DNA of 64,000 bases from contig CALUUZ010000004.1 in the NCBI GenBank assembly GCA_944324075.1, positions 143,143 to 207,142 of the forward strand, in the 5' to 3' direction. Positions 1 to 8,749 of this stretch are shown one piece after another (position 1 is the first letter of the stretch; each line of letters begins with the position of its first letter). The position numbers and the translations under genes are program-made. The notes under the pieces were generated by a model. That model was not told the DNA's origin. It worked only from the letters and a program-made list of their open reading frames with translations, and searched no databases. This DNA comes from Candidatus Mailhella excrementigallinarum. GTDB taxonomy: Bacteria > Desulfobacterota > Desulfovibrionia > Desulfovibrionales > Desulfovibrionaceae.

Positions 1-315
1 ATGCACGCCCCTCTTGACGCGCTGGCGGATCTGGGTTTTCTGCCCCCATTTTCACGCGCGAAAACCCGGACCGCAGGCAACACATCGCTGCGCGGGGCGG
101 GCCTTCTCCTGTGCGGAAGCGACGGACGCAGTCCCCGCGAACTGCGTGATGAAATCTCCGCTCTGAGCGCGAATGCGATTACGCTGCCTCTGGCGGAATC
201 CCCTCTTTTTCACGAGAGATACATCCGCCACATGCGCTTCGGCAGAATAAGCGATGTTGCATCCCCTGCGGGACCATGCCCTCCCGAGTCCTCCGCGGCG
301 ACGGAACAGCCGTAA
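1..315 (+). CDS. Possible 3' end of a gene cut by the window edge
   Basis: The frame is open from the first base to a TGA at 313-315, so this may be the last ~104 codons of a gene that starts outside the window. I do not recognise the product. The translation has a hydrophobic stretch near residue 33 (GAGLLLCG) and no motif I can name; codon use is GC-rich like its neighbours. It lies 109 bp upstream of the Rsm22-like gene on the same strand. The opposite strand is also open across most of this stretch, so the call is weak and the region could be non-coding. Confidence 0.3.
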   Translation: MHAPLDALADLGFLPPFSRAKTRTAGNTSLRGAGLLLCGSDGRSPRELRDEISALSANAITLPLAESPLFHERYIRHMRFGRISDVASPAGPCPPESSAATEQP

Positions 316-424
316 TTCGTCTCTCTCCGCTTCCGGCACCCCTCGAAAGATATTTTCACGAGAGAAACAGCAGCCCCTGTTTTTCTCCGAAAAGAGAAAT
401 TTTCAAGTCACAAAGGAATCCCTG

Positions 425-2095
425 ATGAAGGAAATGCAATCTGCCCCGCATCCGCCCGCAGCAAAAGCGCTCCGTTCCTCCCGCCGTTTCCCCCCTTCTG
501 CAGACCCTGCCTCTCCGAAAGCGGACGTGCCACGCCCGTCCCCGGCAAAGCCGCGTGCCATATGCAAGCCGCTTTTTTCCGATATGGACAGCTTTGCGCG
601 GCAAGGGCTGACGGCCCTGCCGCGCATTCTGGACGAGATTATGCCGCTGAACGCGACACGACGGCGCGATCTGCCGGCTGCCTGCCGCGAACTTTCCGCG
701 CTGCTCACCACCGACCGGGCCGATCTTTCACAGCCCTACTGGACCACCCCGCGCCTCACTTCGGCCTACCTTCGCTATTTCATGCCCTGGAACCTGATCC
801 GCCTGCTCCCGTTGCTGCCTTCTCTGCCTCTGACGCTGCCTGCCGCATCTTCCACTCCATGCGCGGAAGGGGAACGCGTTCTCGTCGTCGATCTCGGTTC
901 CGGTCCCTTCACGCTGCCTCTGGCGCTCTGGCTGAGCAGACCAGACTTCCGCGCTGCCCCGATAACACTTGTCTGCGCCGACACAGCGCCCCATCCGCTC
1001 CACCTCGGCCGTGACATCCTTGAACTCATGCGGAGGGAACTCGATCCTTCCTCCCCCTGGGAAATCCATGCGCTGCGCGCTCCGCTCGGGCAGGCTCTGC
1101 GCCGCCTCCGCGGCCGCCCCTGGCTGATTTCAGCGGGCAATGTTCTCAACGAACTTGAAGAGAAAAGCCGACGGCCCGGGGCATGGCAGGGCAAAATCTG
1201 CGCATTTGCGGAAAACGCGGCGCGTCTTCTGCTCCCCGGCGGTTTTCTGTTCGGGCTGGAGCCAGGTACCAGACAGGGGGCAAAACTGATCCGCGCCCTG
1301 CGGGAAGCAGCCATGTATGGCGAACTTCCTGATCCTGCCGACTTCGGAGATGATACGGGTGATGATTCTCCGGCCGTCGATGCACATTTGCGCGGGGTCC
1401 CTGCAAGGCTTCCGCTCCCCCCGGAGGAGTGGACGGCCACGCCGCGCCTTACTCCCCTTTCCCCCTGTCCTCATGCCGGTTCCTGTCCGCTGGACAGGCC
1501 GGGAAACTCGGCCTGGTGCCATGTCAACGCCCCTGCCGCCGACGTCCCGGACGAACTGCGCTCCCTGTCCCGCAGGGCCGGTCTGGACAAGGACAGCGTC
1601 AGCCTTTCCTTTCTGCTGATGCGCAGGCCGGATGAGCGAAAGCCAGCAAGTCCCGCTCCCCACCCGGACACGCTGCCTGCACGCCTGCTCTCCGAGCCGT
1701 TCATCCTGCCCGACCGGCCCGGTCGGGCGCGTTATGCCTGTACCTCCAGAGGGCTGACACTCGTGCCCGACTGCGCCGCGCTTCCTCCCGGAGCGCTGTG
1801 CGAGGTGGAGAACTCGCCGCGCCCCCCGCGGGATCGCAAATCCGGAGCGATGATTCTTCCTCTCGCTTCTCTTCCCGAACCGGCCCCGAACAAACACTCC
1901 ATTCCCCGGCCAAACGGAGAGCAGAAGAACTCTTTCTCCGGAACCGCATTCAACAAGCGCGCCCGCGTCTCTCGCAGCGACGGCGGCCGCAGAGCAGAAG
2001 CCCCGCGGCAAGACAAAGCGTCAGAGCCTCGGAAGCCGACGTCGCGTAAAAAATTCCCCAATCCCCAAACAGGCGGGGCAGGACGACAAGCATGA
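425..2095 (+). CDS. Rsm22-like ribosome-associated methyltransferase-fold protein
   Basis: The protein has the methyltransferase glycine motif VVDLGSGPF near residue 155 and, further on, the Cys cluster CPHAGSCPL (C348, C354) followed by WCH (C365). That arrangement is the hallmark of the Rsm22/METTL17 family of small-ribosomal-subunit assembly factors, whose cysteines hold an iron-sulfur cluster. The ATG at 425 is preferred because AAAGGAA lies 8 bp upstream; the frame stays open to 254 but that part reads as non-coding. About 556 residues, with a basic, Ser/Pro-rich tail of about 90 residues. The last 146 bp overlap the 3' end of the MATE gene on the other strand. Family membership is fairly sure; catalysis is doubtful because relatives often act as assembly factors. 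Confidence 0.8.
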   Translation: MKEMQSAPHPPAAKALRSSRRFPPSADPASPKADVPRPSPAKPRAICKPLFSDMDSFARQGLTALPRILDEIMPLNATRRRDLPAACRELSALLTTDRADLSQPYWTTPRLTSAYLRYFMPWNLIRLLPLLPSLPLTLPAASSTPCAEGERVLVVDLGSGPFTLPLALWLSRPDFRAAPITLVCADTAPHPLHLGRDILELMRRELDPSSPWEIHALRAPLGQALRRLRGRPWLISAGNVLNELEEKSRRPGAWQGKICAFAENAARLLLPGGFLFGLEPGTRQGAKLIRALREAAMYGELPDPADFGDDTGDDSPAVDAHLRGVPARLPLPPEEWTATPRLTPLSPCPHAGSCPLDRPGNSAWCHVNAPAADVPDELRSLSRRAGLDKDSVSLSFLLMRRPDERKPASPAPHPDTLPARLLSEPFILPDRPGRARYACTSRGLTLVPDCAALPPGALCEVENSPRPPRDRKSGAMILPLASLPEPAPNKHSIPRPNGEQKNSFSGTAFNKRARVSRSDGGRRAEAPRQDKASEPRKPTSRKKFPNPQTGGAGRQA

Positions 2096-3308
2096 GCAGA
2101 GGGAGGGCAAAGCTCCGGCTGACCGCCACCAGCATGGAGCTTGCCGCCCACTGCCGTCCGGTGAAATAGGAAGCCAGCGCCATGTTCAATCCGGCGCCCA
2201 GGAATACCCAGCGCCAGGCCAGTACAAAGTCGCGGGCAATGCCCGCCGCTTCGGCATCTCCCGGCAGAAAAAGCTCCGCAAGGGCGCCCGGGAAAAATGT
2301 CAGTCCCGAGAACAGCATCATCCCGAGCACGAGCGAGGTAAGCAGGGCCGCGCGCAGAAAGGAATCCATCCGGCTGAAATTCCGCGCTCCCCTGTTCACG
2401 CTGATCAGCGGAGCGAGAGAATCCCCCACACCGTAGAACAGACTCATTCCCAGCAGACCGGCATCAGCCACCACGGTGAACGCAGCCACACCGTATCCTC
2501 CCATCCGCTCCATGAGAATGAGGTTGAACAGCAGCACGATGATGCCCGCCGACATTTCATTGACAAACTCCGAAGCTCCGTTCCACGCCGCGAAAAAAAC
2601 CTCCTTCCAGCGCCCGAGCCGCCGGGGGAGGACATAGTGGGAGCGAACCGAAAAAAAATGCCGGATCAGCACAAGGCAGGAGAGCAGGTAGGCCAGCCCC
2701 GTGGCCAGGGCCGCGCCGCGCACGCCCATGCCTGCATAGCCCACCAGCAGAGCATCCAGCATGATATTGCACAACGCCGCTGCGCCAAGCCCCGCGCTGG
2801 CAAGCAGAGGACGTCCGTCCACCCGGATGAAGTACGACATCCCGTAACTCAGCGGAAACACCGGGCAGAACAGCAGTACCGTGGAAAGATATTCCCGGCA
2901 CAGGGCGCGAAGCTCGTTTGCATCTCCGCCCGCGCCCAGAATATCCAGCACATCATCGAGCCGCAGATACATCACTCCGCACACCAGAAGCATGACCGCG
3001 GCAAGCGCCATGAACGTCTTGATGCACATGGCGGAAGCCTCTTCGGGACGCCCTTCCCCCATATAGCGGCCGCTGCGGACCGATCCGCCGGTCACAAGCA
3101 TGAAGCCCATGCCTGAAACAAGACTCCATGCGGGGACAGCCAGATTGACCGCGGCAAGTGACATTGCCCCGGCAAAACGCCCCACGAAAATACCGTCCAC
3201 CACTGCGGCGGAACCGGTTGCAACCATGCTCAGGGCCCAGGGCACGCTGTAGCGCAAAAATGTTCTTCCTACAGGCCCGTCGAGCATATCGGCCTTCATT
3301 TCAGACAT
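1950..3308 (-). CDS. MATE-family multidrug/metabolite efflux transporter
   Basis: A 452-residue polytopic inner-membrane protein with about twelve hydrophobic segments and the two-fold repeat typical of MATE carriers. The opening GPVGRTFLRYSVPWALSMVATGSAAVVDGIFVGRF-type pattern matches the MepA/NorM branch (VDGIFVGR at the first repeat, DALLVGYAGMGVRGAALAT in the middle). Such carriers expel cationic drugs or metabolites using Na+ or H+ gradients; the substrate cannot be read from sequence. The ATG at 3308 follows a purine-rich AAGGAGG tract. The gene runs convergently into the Rsm22-like gene with a 146-bp antisense overlap, and its own length is normal, so the overlap comes from the long tail of the other protein. 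Confidence 0.88.
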   Translation of the reverse strand: MSEMKADMLDGPVGRTFLRYSVPWALSMVATGSAAVVDGIFVGRFAGAMSLAAVNLAVPAWSLVSGMGFMLVTGGSVRSGRYMGEGRPEEASAMCIKTFMALAAVMLLVCGVMYLRLDDVLDILGAGGDANELRALCREYLSTVLLFCPVFPLSYGMSYFIRVDGRPLLASAGLGAAALCNIMLDALLVGYAGMGVRGAALATGLAYLLSCLVLIRHFFSVRSHYVLPRRLGRWKEVFFAAWNGASEFVNEMSAGIIVLLFNLILMERMGGYGVAAFTVVADAGLLGMSLFYGVGDSLAPLISVNRGARNFSRMDSFLRAALLTSLVLGMMLFSGLTFFPGALAELFLPGDAEAAGIARDFVLAWRWVFLGAGLNMALASYFTGRQWAASSMLVAVSRSFALPLLMLVVLPRLFGDWGIFYATSASEALTLCLAAGLLLCGRRRCERRGRAC

Positions 3309-3423
3309 TCCTCCCCCCTCCTTGCCATTCCTGTCTTCCTGGAGGGCCTTGCTCCGGAAAGCCGTTCACTGAAATACCTATGCCCGCCTTTCCCCGCTTA
3401 TAAGGGTGTTGCGCATTCCCCTT

Positions 3424-3560
3424 GAGCGCATTAAAACATTTTCGATTTGAAAATGCTCCCGGAATTGTACGGAGCGAAGCTCCGATGAAGCCGTGAAACC
3501 TGCGCGCCGGAGACAGGAGCATGCCCGGCAGATATTTTCAATACCAAAACATCCCGGCAG
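3424..3560 (+). repeat. S-type multi-hairpin intergenic repeat (copy S1)
   Basis: This copy carries the module GCCGTGAAACCTGCG, then a CGCCGG...CCCGGC hairpin around GGAGACAGGAG, then GGCAGATATTTTCAA. The same blocks recur at 6.4, 34.9, 39.1 and 50.3 kb. A short inverted repeat around CATTTTCGATTTGAAAATG opens it. It fills most of the 425-bp gap between the divergent MATE and glutaredoxin genes. The remaining parts, 3309-3423 and 3561-3733, show nothing I recognise. Confidence 0.6.
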
Positions 3561-3733
3561 GAGAAAAGCGGTTTGGACGGAACGAAATGAGCCTTCCCGC
3601 CGGCATAATGCTCTGCTTCCGACTGGCTTTCACCGAACTTTTATGATAGAAATCCGGTGCAGGACCACTGTCTCCGGCACGACGCCGCGCCCGTGGACGC
3701 GACACGAGCCTGTCTCAATTCAGGAGGAACATC

Positions 3734-4195
3734 GTGAATACCACTGTCATCGTCGTTGTAGCTCTCGCGCTTGTCGCTGCGCTGGCGCTGTTCTTCCTCC
3801 GCAGGTCGAAGAGCGGCGGAAGCACGTCCAAACAGCAGGAAAACTCACCGGCCCTTACGCCGGAGCAGGAGGAGCTTCTCGCCCTGTCACAGGCCCCCGG
3901 CGAGGACGGTCTGCCCTTCATGTTCGCGCTGACGACCTGCCGCCATTGCAAAAAGACCAAGGAATATCTCGACTCGAACGACGCGAAGTATCATCTGCTT
4001 TACGTTGACGAATTCAACGGCAGGGATCGTTCGGATCTCATGGACAAGGTGCGCTCCTATAATCCGCGCGGTTCTTTCCCCACTATCGTGCTGCCGGGCG
4101 GCAAGGTCGTCGTCGGCTTCCGCGAACAACTTCTGAGGGAGGCGCTCTTCCATGACTCCGCAGTCATTGCTGAAAGTTCTCAAGGCAACAGCTGA
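3734..4195 (+). CDS. Membrane-anchored glutaredoxin-like protein (CRHC)
   Basis: A 153-residue protein with an N-terminal hydrophobic anchor (residues 4-21, ending FFLRR), a short polar linker, and a glutaredoxin fold. The redox motif is C69-R-H-C72, followed by the expected SFPTIVLPGGKVVVGF cis-Pro and strand region. The fold probably faces the cytoplasm, since the anchor is followed by positive residues. The start is GTG at 3734, preceded by CAGGAGGAA. The stop lies 44 bp inside the next gene, which encodes an FTR-like iron-sulfur protein, so the two are translationally coupled. The likely role is dithiol exchange on the membrane, with reducing power from the partner; that is an inference from the overlap. 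Confidence 0.85.
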   Translation: MNTTVIVVVALALVAALALFFLRRSKSGGSTSKQQENSPALTPEQEELLALSQAPGEDGLPFMFALTTCRHCKKTKEYLDSNDAKYHLLYVDEFNGRDRSDLMDKVRSYNPRGSFPTIVLPGGKVVVGFREQLLREALFHDSAVIAESSQGNS

Positions 4196-4478
4196 ACAGA
4201 AAGGCTATTTCCTGCACGCAGACGAGGAACATTGCCTTGCCACGGCGGAAAGCCTGCTGGAGAACAAGCAGCGGTACGGTTATCTCTGCTGTCCATGCCG
4301 CCTCGCGACATCACTGGACAAGGACAAGGATATCATCTGCCCCTGTATCTACCGTGATGCTGACATCCATGAATATGGTGCCTGTTTCTGCACGCTGTTC
4401 GTGGATGCGGAACACCGGGATGATCCGGACTTCTTTCCCGATGTGGATGAGCGTCGCCCTCCGGAAAACATGGACTGA
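4152..4478 (+). CDS. Ferredoxin-thioredoxin reductase catalytic-subunit-like Fe-S protein
   Basis: A small 108-residue protein with Cys pairs C47-P-C49, C63-P-C65 and C78-F-C80, the layout of the FTR catalytic subunit that binds a 4Fe-4S cluster beside an active disulfide. In plant-type FTR the motifs are CPC, CPC and CHC with 16 and 8 residues between them; here the gaps are 13 and 12 and the last motif is CFC, so this is a divergent branch. An extra Cys (C46) precedes the first motif. The gene overlaps the glutaredoxin-like gene by 44 bp, which points to that protein as its disulfide partner, with ferredoxin as electron donor. No variable FTR subunit is encoded nearby. Confidence 0.85.
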   Translation: MTPQSLLKVLKATAEQKGYFLHADEEHCLATAESLLENKQRYGYLCCPCRLATSLDKDKDIICPCIYRDADIHEYGACFCTLFVDAEHRDDPDFFPDVDERRPPENMD

Positions 4479-4577
4479 ATGGCGGTCTGTCCTGACATGC
4501 GTTTTTCCGCACATTTCATCCGCAAGCCGATATCCCATATGCGGCAGATCGCACAGATGATATGTTTTTCAGAGGTG

Positions 4578-4606
4578 TTGCTTTTAGTCGAAGATGTTCT
4601 TATATA
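4578..4606 (+). promoter_or_regulatory. Sigma-70-type promoter for the helix-hairpin-helix gene
   Basis: TTGCTT (4578-4583), a 17-bp spacer and TATATA (4601-4606) make a good housekeeping promoter. The predicted transcript would have a leader of about 215 nt before the ATG at 4830. In the rest of the gap 4479-4829 I see only GC-rich short hairpins and no other gene. Confidence 0.55.
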
Positions 4607-4829
4607 CTCGGGTGAAGCGAGACTCGTCTCGTCATTTGCTGATGAAGCAGTCAACAGAACGCGGATCGACTGTTCTGCGGGAACAGCGTGCAGTATTTCA
4701 CGCCTGTGACGCCGCTCGGGGTCATCGCCCGAAGCATTCGATCCGGCGGGGCTTCCGGTCCCGCGAGTTTCCCCCATTGACAGGAGCAACGGCAGAGCAT
4801 GCCGTTCAGCTCGGAAGGAGTACATTATC

Positions 4830-5132
4830 ATGAATCTGCGCAACAACATCGCCGCCGCCGTTATCGCCGCCGCCCTTCTTGTTCCCGCTCACGGCGCGTT
4901 CGCCGAGGACGAACTGCTGAACATCAATACCGCCACGGTTGAACAACTAGCTCAGGTGCCCGGCCTGAATGAAGAACTGGCCAAAGCCATCGTGCAGTAT
5001 CGCGACGACATGGGCGACATTCAGTCCATGGATGAACTGACCGAAGTGCCCGGCATGTCCAAGGATCTGCTGGAAAGCATCAAGACGCGCGTCGGTCTGG
5101 AAGCCGTGGCCGGGGCGGAGTGCAACTGCTGA
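4830..5132 (+). CDS. Secreted ComEA-like helix-hairpin-helix protein
   Basis: A 100-residue protein with a clear signal peptide (cleavage near AHGAFA-ED, residue 25) followed by one helix-hairpin-helix domain: LLNINTATVEQLAQVPGL, then the second hairpin ELTEVPGMSKDLLESI. It ends in ECNC. Such single-domain proteins resemble the DNA-binding part of ComEA, which catches incoming DNA in the periplasm, but a lone short copy may bind DNA or have another role. AAGGAG sits upstream of the ATG and a strong terminator lies 80 bp after the stop, so the gene appears monocistronic. Confidence 0.85.
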   Translation: MNLRNNIAAAVIAAALLVPAHGAFAEDELLNINTATVEQLAQVPGLNEELAKAIVQYRDDMGDIQSMDELTEVPGMSKDLLESIKTRVGLEAVAGAECNC

Positions 5133-5212
5133 GGCATCTATCCCGAATCATTCTGCGGAGTCCGGATAGCGGAATTGTGTCCCTATCCTTTCTCCCGTAA
5201 CGAGAACTGCAG

Positions 5213-5245
5213 AAAAAGGCCGCATAAACGCTGCGGCCTTTTTTT
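5213..5245. terminator. Bidirectional rho-independent terminator
   Basis: Stem GGCCGCA (5218-5224) / TGCGGCC (5232-5238), flanked by five A on the left and seven T on the right. It can end transcription of the helix-hairpin-helix gene on the plus strand and of the DMT transporter gene on the minus strand. Confidence 0.85.
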
Positions 5246-5354
5246 GCAGGAACAGGGGAGTTTCACGCATGCCCCTCTGTCCCCCTTCTTCGCGCCATAC
5301 TTCCGAACAGGAAGAGCAAACGCGCGTCCCGCTCCCTCAGATCCGGGAACAGGC

Positions 5355-6320
5355 TCAATACGAATGTCTCGTGCACGTTTCCCGACATTTCTCCCTGCCG
5401 CGCCGGAATATCCCGGCTCTGCCCTCGGAAACAGCCAGCCCCAGCAGAGTCAGCCCCATGCCGACACAGCCTGCCGGCGTCAGCGGCTCATGCAGGACAA
5501 TCACCGACGTTGCCACGGTGACAACAGGAATCAGATAGATATAGGCGCTGGTCCTGATCGCTCCAAGCAGACGCACGGCCACATTCCAGCTTACAAAGCA
5601 CAATGCGGAGGCGCAAAGCCCCAGAAACAGAATATTCGCCAGATTTACCAGTTTTGCCATCCGCGAGAACTCAAACTGGAAGTCGGACAAAGGCAGTACG
5701 GGCAGCATGAACAGCAGCCCCCAGAAAAAACTGCGCCGTGTCGCCTGTATGGGGTGATAGCCCAGTGCGCCAATCTTGCGTGTCAGAACGGCATAGAAAG
5801 CCCATACCATGGATGCGGCCAGCGCAAGACAGTCCCCCAGGGGATTCACCTGAAAATGCGCCCCGGTATGAAGGGAAAGCAGCACCACTCCAGAGATGGA
5901 AATGATAAATCCCGCGAAAAAAGCCCGTGTCAGACGCTCCCCGCGTAAAAGGACGTGAGCGGCCACCGCGGTAAAAAAGGGCGCAAGAGAGCATATCACG
6001 CCGACATTTGAAGCCAGAGTGTGGGAAAGAGCGATGTTTTCCAGCAGAAAATACAGGGTGATCCCCGTCAGTCCCGCTCCCATGAAAAGCAGTTCATGCC
6101 GCCTTTCCCTCAGCCGGTTCATGCGCGGGTAAATCAGCGCCAGCGCGCAGAATCCCAGCAGAAAACGAAAAAACAATATCTCTATCGGCACAAAGTCACG
6201 CAGCAGCACCTTTGTGGAGACAAAGGTCGTACCCCAGACAAAAATAGTGCACAGCGCGACAAGATGTCCTGCAAAACCGTCTTCTCTCATTTCCTTGCCT
6301 TGTCTGAACAGTTGTGTCAC
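5355..6320 (-). CDS. DMT-superfamily (EamA) transporter
   Basis: About 320 residues with ten hydrophobic helices in two EamA repeats; the first begins near FVWGTTFVSTKVLLRDF and the second near DCLALAASMVWAFYAVL. Members export amino acids, purines or other small metabolites through the inner membrane; the substrate is not predictable. The start is uncertain: ATG at 6320 lacks a clear Shine-Dalgarno, and an ATG at 6290 (residue 11) has AAGGA directly adjacent, too close to be ideal. The basic C-terminal tail (FRRGREKCRETCTRH) is cytoplasmic-looking. It ends at the shared terminator at 5.2 kb. Confidence 0.85.
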   Translation of the reverse strand: MTQLFRQGKEMREDGFAGHLVALCTIFVWGTTFVSTKVLLRDFVPIEILFFRFLLGFCALALIYPRMNRLRERRHELLFMGAGLTGITLYFLLENIALSHTLASNVGVICSLAPFFTAVAAHVLLRGERLTRAFFAGFIISISGVVLLSLHTGAHFQVNPLGDCLALAASMVWAFYAVLTRKIGALGYHPIQATRRSFFWGLLFMLPVLPLSDFQFEFSRMAKLVNLANILFLGLCASALCFVSWNVAVRLLGAIRTSAYIYLIPVVTVATSVIVLHEPLTPAGCVGMGLTLLGLAVSEGRAGIFRRGREKCRETCTRHSY

Positions 6321-6344
6321 GAAGCGGTTCTCGCCAGGGCATTC

Positions 6345-6535
6345 TGCAATCAGGGCCTTTCCGGTTTGAAAATGCTTCCGGAATCACGCGGAACGAGACT
6401 ACGCCGCGACGCCCCTCTCTCCTGTTCCGCCGCAATTCACTTGCGGCATACAACTCCGGTTTCAGCGCGAAACCTGCGGCCAGAACACAGGCTCCCGGCA
6501 GACAGACAGTTTCGACGGCAAAATGCTCCAAGGAT
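6345..6535 (+). repeat. S-type multi-hairpin intergenic repeat (copy S2)
   Basis: Contains the GCCGCAA/TTGCGGC hairpin around TTCAC, then the GGTTTC/GAAACC hairpin, then CCTGCGGCC and the AGAACACAGG loop followed by GGCAGAC. Each stem keeps its pairing although the bases differ from copies at 14.9 and 39.0 kb. It lies upstream of the DMT gene (which reads leftward) and just before the long L1 repeat. Confidence 0.7.
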
Positions 6536-6716
6536 AACACTCTCTTTAAGGAACCGCCGATGTATTCAGCTCCATGCCCAAAAAGGCTTCTGCATCTTTG
6601 GGAAATTCACGTCAACTCACTCAGTTAACGGAAAAAGTCAATTCTCCCTCTTCGCGGCTTGCGGGCGGTTCTGTTCCGCAGAACCGCGGGAAACGCTTTA
6701 ATCAGCCTCTCCTCAA

Positions 6717-7113
6717 GGCTCTGTTCAAGTTTACGGTTGATAAAGAGAATTATGCTCCTTTAACCGCCGGAGGCGCGAGCGGCGGCTAGCTTTGAGCTGC
6801 GCTCCCCCGCCGCATTGCCATGCGGCATGGAAGGGGGGCCGACCAGACGGCGGCCCCGCGGAGGCCATGCCCGTTGCCGGGCAGTGTGAGGCCTGCGGGC
6901 ATCAAGAGCAGAGATGATGAGCGCCCAAATGTCTCGCGAAGCGCTGTCGAGAACGGCGAAGCCGTGCGCGAGACGAAACGTCGTCAACCGTTGCCGGAGG
7001 GGGCCTTTCACCGCGCCGGAAGTGAGACCGCCTTCACGACAGCGAATGTTCCGCTGAAACAGCGGCAGATGAACGACCTCTGATTGCTGTATCAGCCGGA
7101 AACTTTAACACGG
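6717..7113 (+). repeat. L-type long intergenic repeat with imperfect terminal inverted repeats (copy L1)
   Basis: Left end GGCTCTGTTCAAGTTTACGG and right end around GGAAACTTTAACAC are imperfect inverted copies. It is homologous, in inverted orientation, to 15027-15379: both share GGTTGATAAAGAGAA, GGGGCCTTTCACCGCGCC, and CGACCTC-TGATTGCTG-ATCAGCC. No open frame inside looks like a gene. It contains the small palindrome CCGCATTGCCATGCGG, also present in L3 and, with one change, L4. It occupies the gap between the DMT and AraC genes. Confidence 0.75.
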
Positions 7114-7176
7114 TCTTTGCGTCCACGGCTGGCTCGCTTGCGCCTCCGGCGTTCAGGACTGGTTTCAACTCAACTT

Positions 7177-8022
7177 TTATCCGCCCGGTATGCCCCGCGC
7201 CCGTTTCAAGCGCCGGAATACCCCCGGCGGCATGCCGAATACCTTGCGAAAAGCCCGCGTCAGATGGCTTTGATCCGCAAAACCCAGCTCCGCTGCCACG
7301 TCCACTGGCGCATGCCCGCGCCGCAACATGTCGAGAGCGCGCTCCAGGCGCATGGACTCCCAGCAGCGATAGGGGGTAATGCCGAAATTCGCAGAAAAAC
7401 CGCGCAGCAGAACAAACTTGTCGACCCCAAAGCTCCGGGCGGCGGCATCCAGAGAAGGCCGCTCACTTCGCTCCGCCAGCCAGCGCAAAATATCCGGAAA
7501 AGGAGATGGAATATTTCTGCGTTTCCCGGCACACCTGTTCGTCTTCCGGGGCAGACCGCGCAGAACGGCGGCCAGCAGTTCGCGCTGTCTTTCCCTGTTT
7601 CCTCCCTCCTTCACGGCCGCGCATAACAGTTCAAAAAGCCTTCGCAGCTTCCTGTCACGCAGAATCGGCGGAAAGGAACCTTCTGTCCGTCCCAGTATCG
7701 GGAGAACAGATTCCCGTGAAAGGCGCAGGGATTTCCAGTCCAGACTGCTGCCGCCGATATCTTCACAGGCATGAATTTCAAAGGGATGAATCATGATGAA
7801 ATCGCCTGCTTCAGCCACCCCGGAAAACCCGGCCTCCCCCTCCCCGCCGCAGGGAAAACGCAGATGCACCCGCCGACGCCCGCCCGTGATCAGACCAATT
7901 ACATAATGATCATGAAAATGCGGCGGGAATGAGCGGGACAAGCCATGCATCTCGTGAAGCTCCACACCCGGCTCCGCTCCCGGAAACACTTCGCCTCCCA
8001 TTTCCGTTTTCACAGCTTTCAT
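7177..8022 (-). CDS. AraC-family transcriptional regulator with N-terminal cupin
   Basis: 281 residues. The N-terminal half has the cupin signature FPPHFHDHYVIGLI (about residue 33) and GDFIMIHPFEIHAC; the C-terminal hundred residues carry two helix-turn-helix motifs, the second being DVAAELGFADQSHLTRAFRKVFGMPP. That is the standard layout of metabolite-sensing AraC activators, often controlling a nearby exporter. The nearest candidate target is the DMT transporter beyond repeat L1, but that is a guess. The ATG at 8022 is used; no strong Shine-Dalgarno is seen. It is transcribed in the same direction as the DMT gene. Confidence 0.88.
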   Translation of the reverse strand: MKAVKTEMGGEVFPGAEPGVELHEMHGLSRSFPPHFHDHYVIGLITGGRRRVHLRFPCGGEGEAGFSGVAEAGDFIMIHPFEIHACEDIGGSSLDWKSLRLSRESVLPILGRTEGSFPPILRDRKLRRLFELLCAAVKEGGNRERQRELLAAVLRGLPRKTNRCAGKRRNIPSPFPDILRWLAERSERPSLDAAARSFGVDKFVLLRGFSANFGITPYRCWESMRLERALDMLRRGHAPVDVAAELGFADQSHLTRAFRKVFGMPPGVFRRLKRARGIPGG

Positions 8023-8289
8023 CGCTCTGTGTCCTCCGTCAGGGCATATAACACTGGAAGGTTCCGCTTTCTAGAACGATATTGATCGCCCGTATCAGAA
8101 CATCATCAAGGCGAGATGCACCAGGTGCCATATGACGTCGAAAGCGTGGTTTCGGCTCGCGCCTGACGGCTCGTGCTACGAAACATTTCATGTCAGGAGC
8201 ACGAGGGCAGATTAACTTCAAGATTATACCAGGTTTCATGCCCTCGCCGCATCTGTACGCCGCAAGCAAATTGCTACGGCAACGAAAAA
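8023..8289. other. Gap upstream of the AraC gene with an inverted repeat
   Basis: No convincing gene. An 8-bp perfect inverted repeat CTCGTGCT (8170-8177) / AGCACGAG (8198-8205) encloses a 20-nt loop and could be an operator or part of a repeat remnant. The base composition is lower in GC than the flanking genes. Confidence 0.3.
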
Positions 8290-8494
8290 GGGGACGCCGC
8301 GGCAGCGTCTCGTTTCGCCCGGCTCCGTGAGCAGTTCTTAACGTTCACTTCTGCTCTCGATGTCCGCACGCCCCGCTGTGCCCGACAACGGGCACGGCTC
8401 TGCGGGGCCGCCATTCGGTCGGCCTCCATACGGCGCTGGCGCGGCGTGACTCCGGCGGTCAAGGCCAGTCTCAGCTCCACGCTTAAACAGAGCA
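8290..8494 (-). repeat. L-type repeat, shorter copy (L5)
   Basis: Aligns to the reverse complement of L1: TCTGCTCTCGATG, ACAACGGGCACGG, GCGGGGCCGCC and TCGGTCGGCC all have counterparts in the same order, and the right end CTTAAACAGAGC matches CTTGAACAGAGCC of L1. The left end is not clear and the copy looks truncated. The following 250 bp up to the phosphate transporter hold only its terminator. Confidence 0.55.
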
Positions 8495-8749
8495 TTAAAA
8501 ATTAAAGGCTGTGCCAAAGGAACTTGTTGATCTGGAGTTCGATAGATCGAGATTTCAGAACTTTCCCCCGCCGTTTTTACCTGTTCATGTAAAAGAATCG
8601 AAAACTGAATTTATACCGCGCTGAAATATCATGGTAATTTTACCAACACTCTGCCATGATACAGCCAAATCAAATTGCTCCCACGCAAATCCGCTCTGTT
8701 TCCCTCGTATGGGGCGCACTGTCTTCTCTCCCTGCATTCTTTCCTGCAT

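Noticed and set aside
6717..7113. L1 as a broken transposase gene
   Set aside because: None of its frames shows transposase motifs, and the homologous L2 and L5 copies share stems and not codons.
8039..8269. 76-codon minus-strand frame upstream of the AraC gene
   Set aside because: No ribosome site and biased composition; it overlaps an inverted repeat and looks intergenic.
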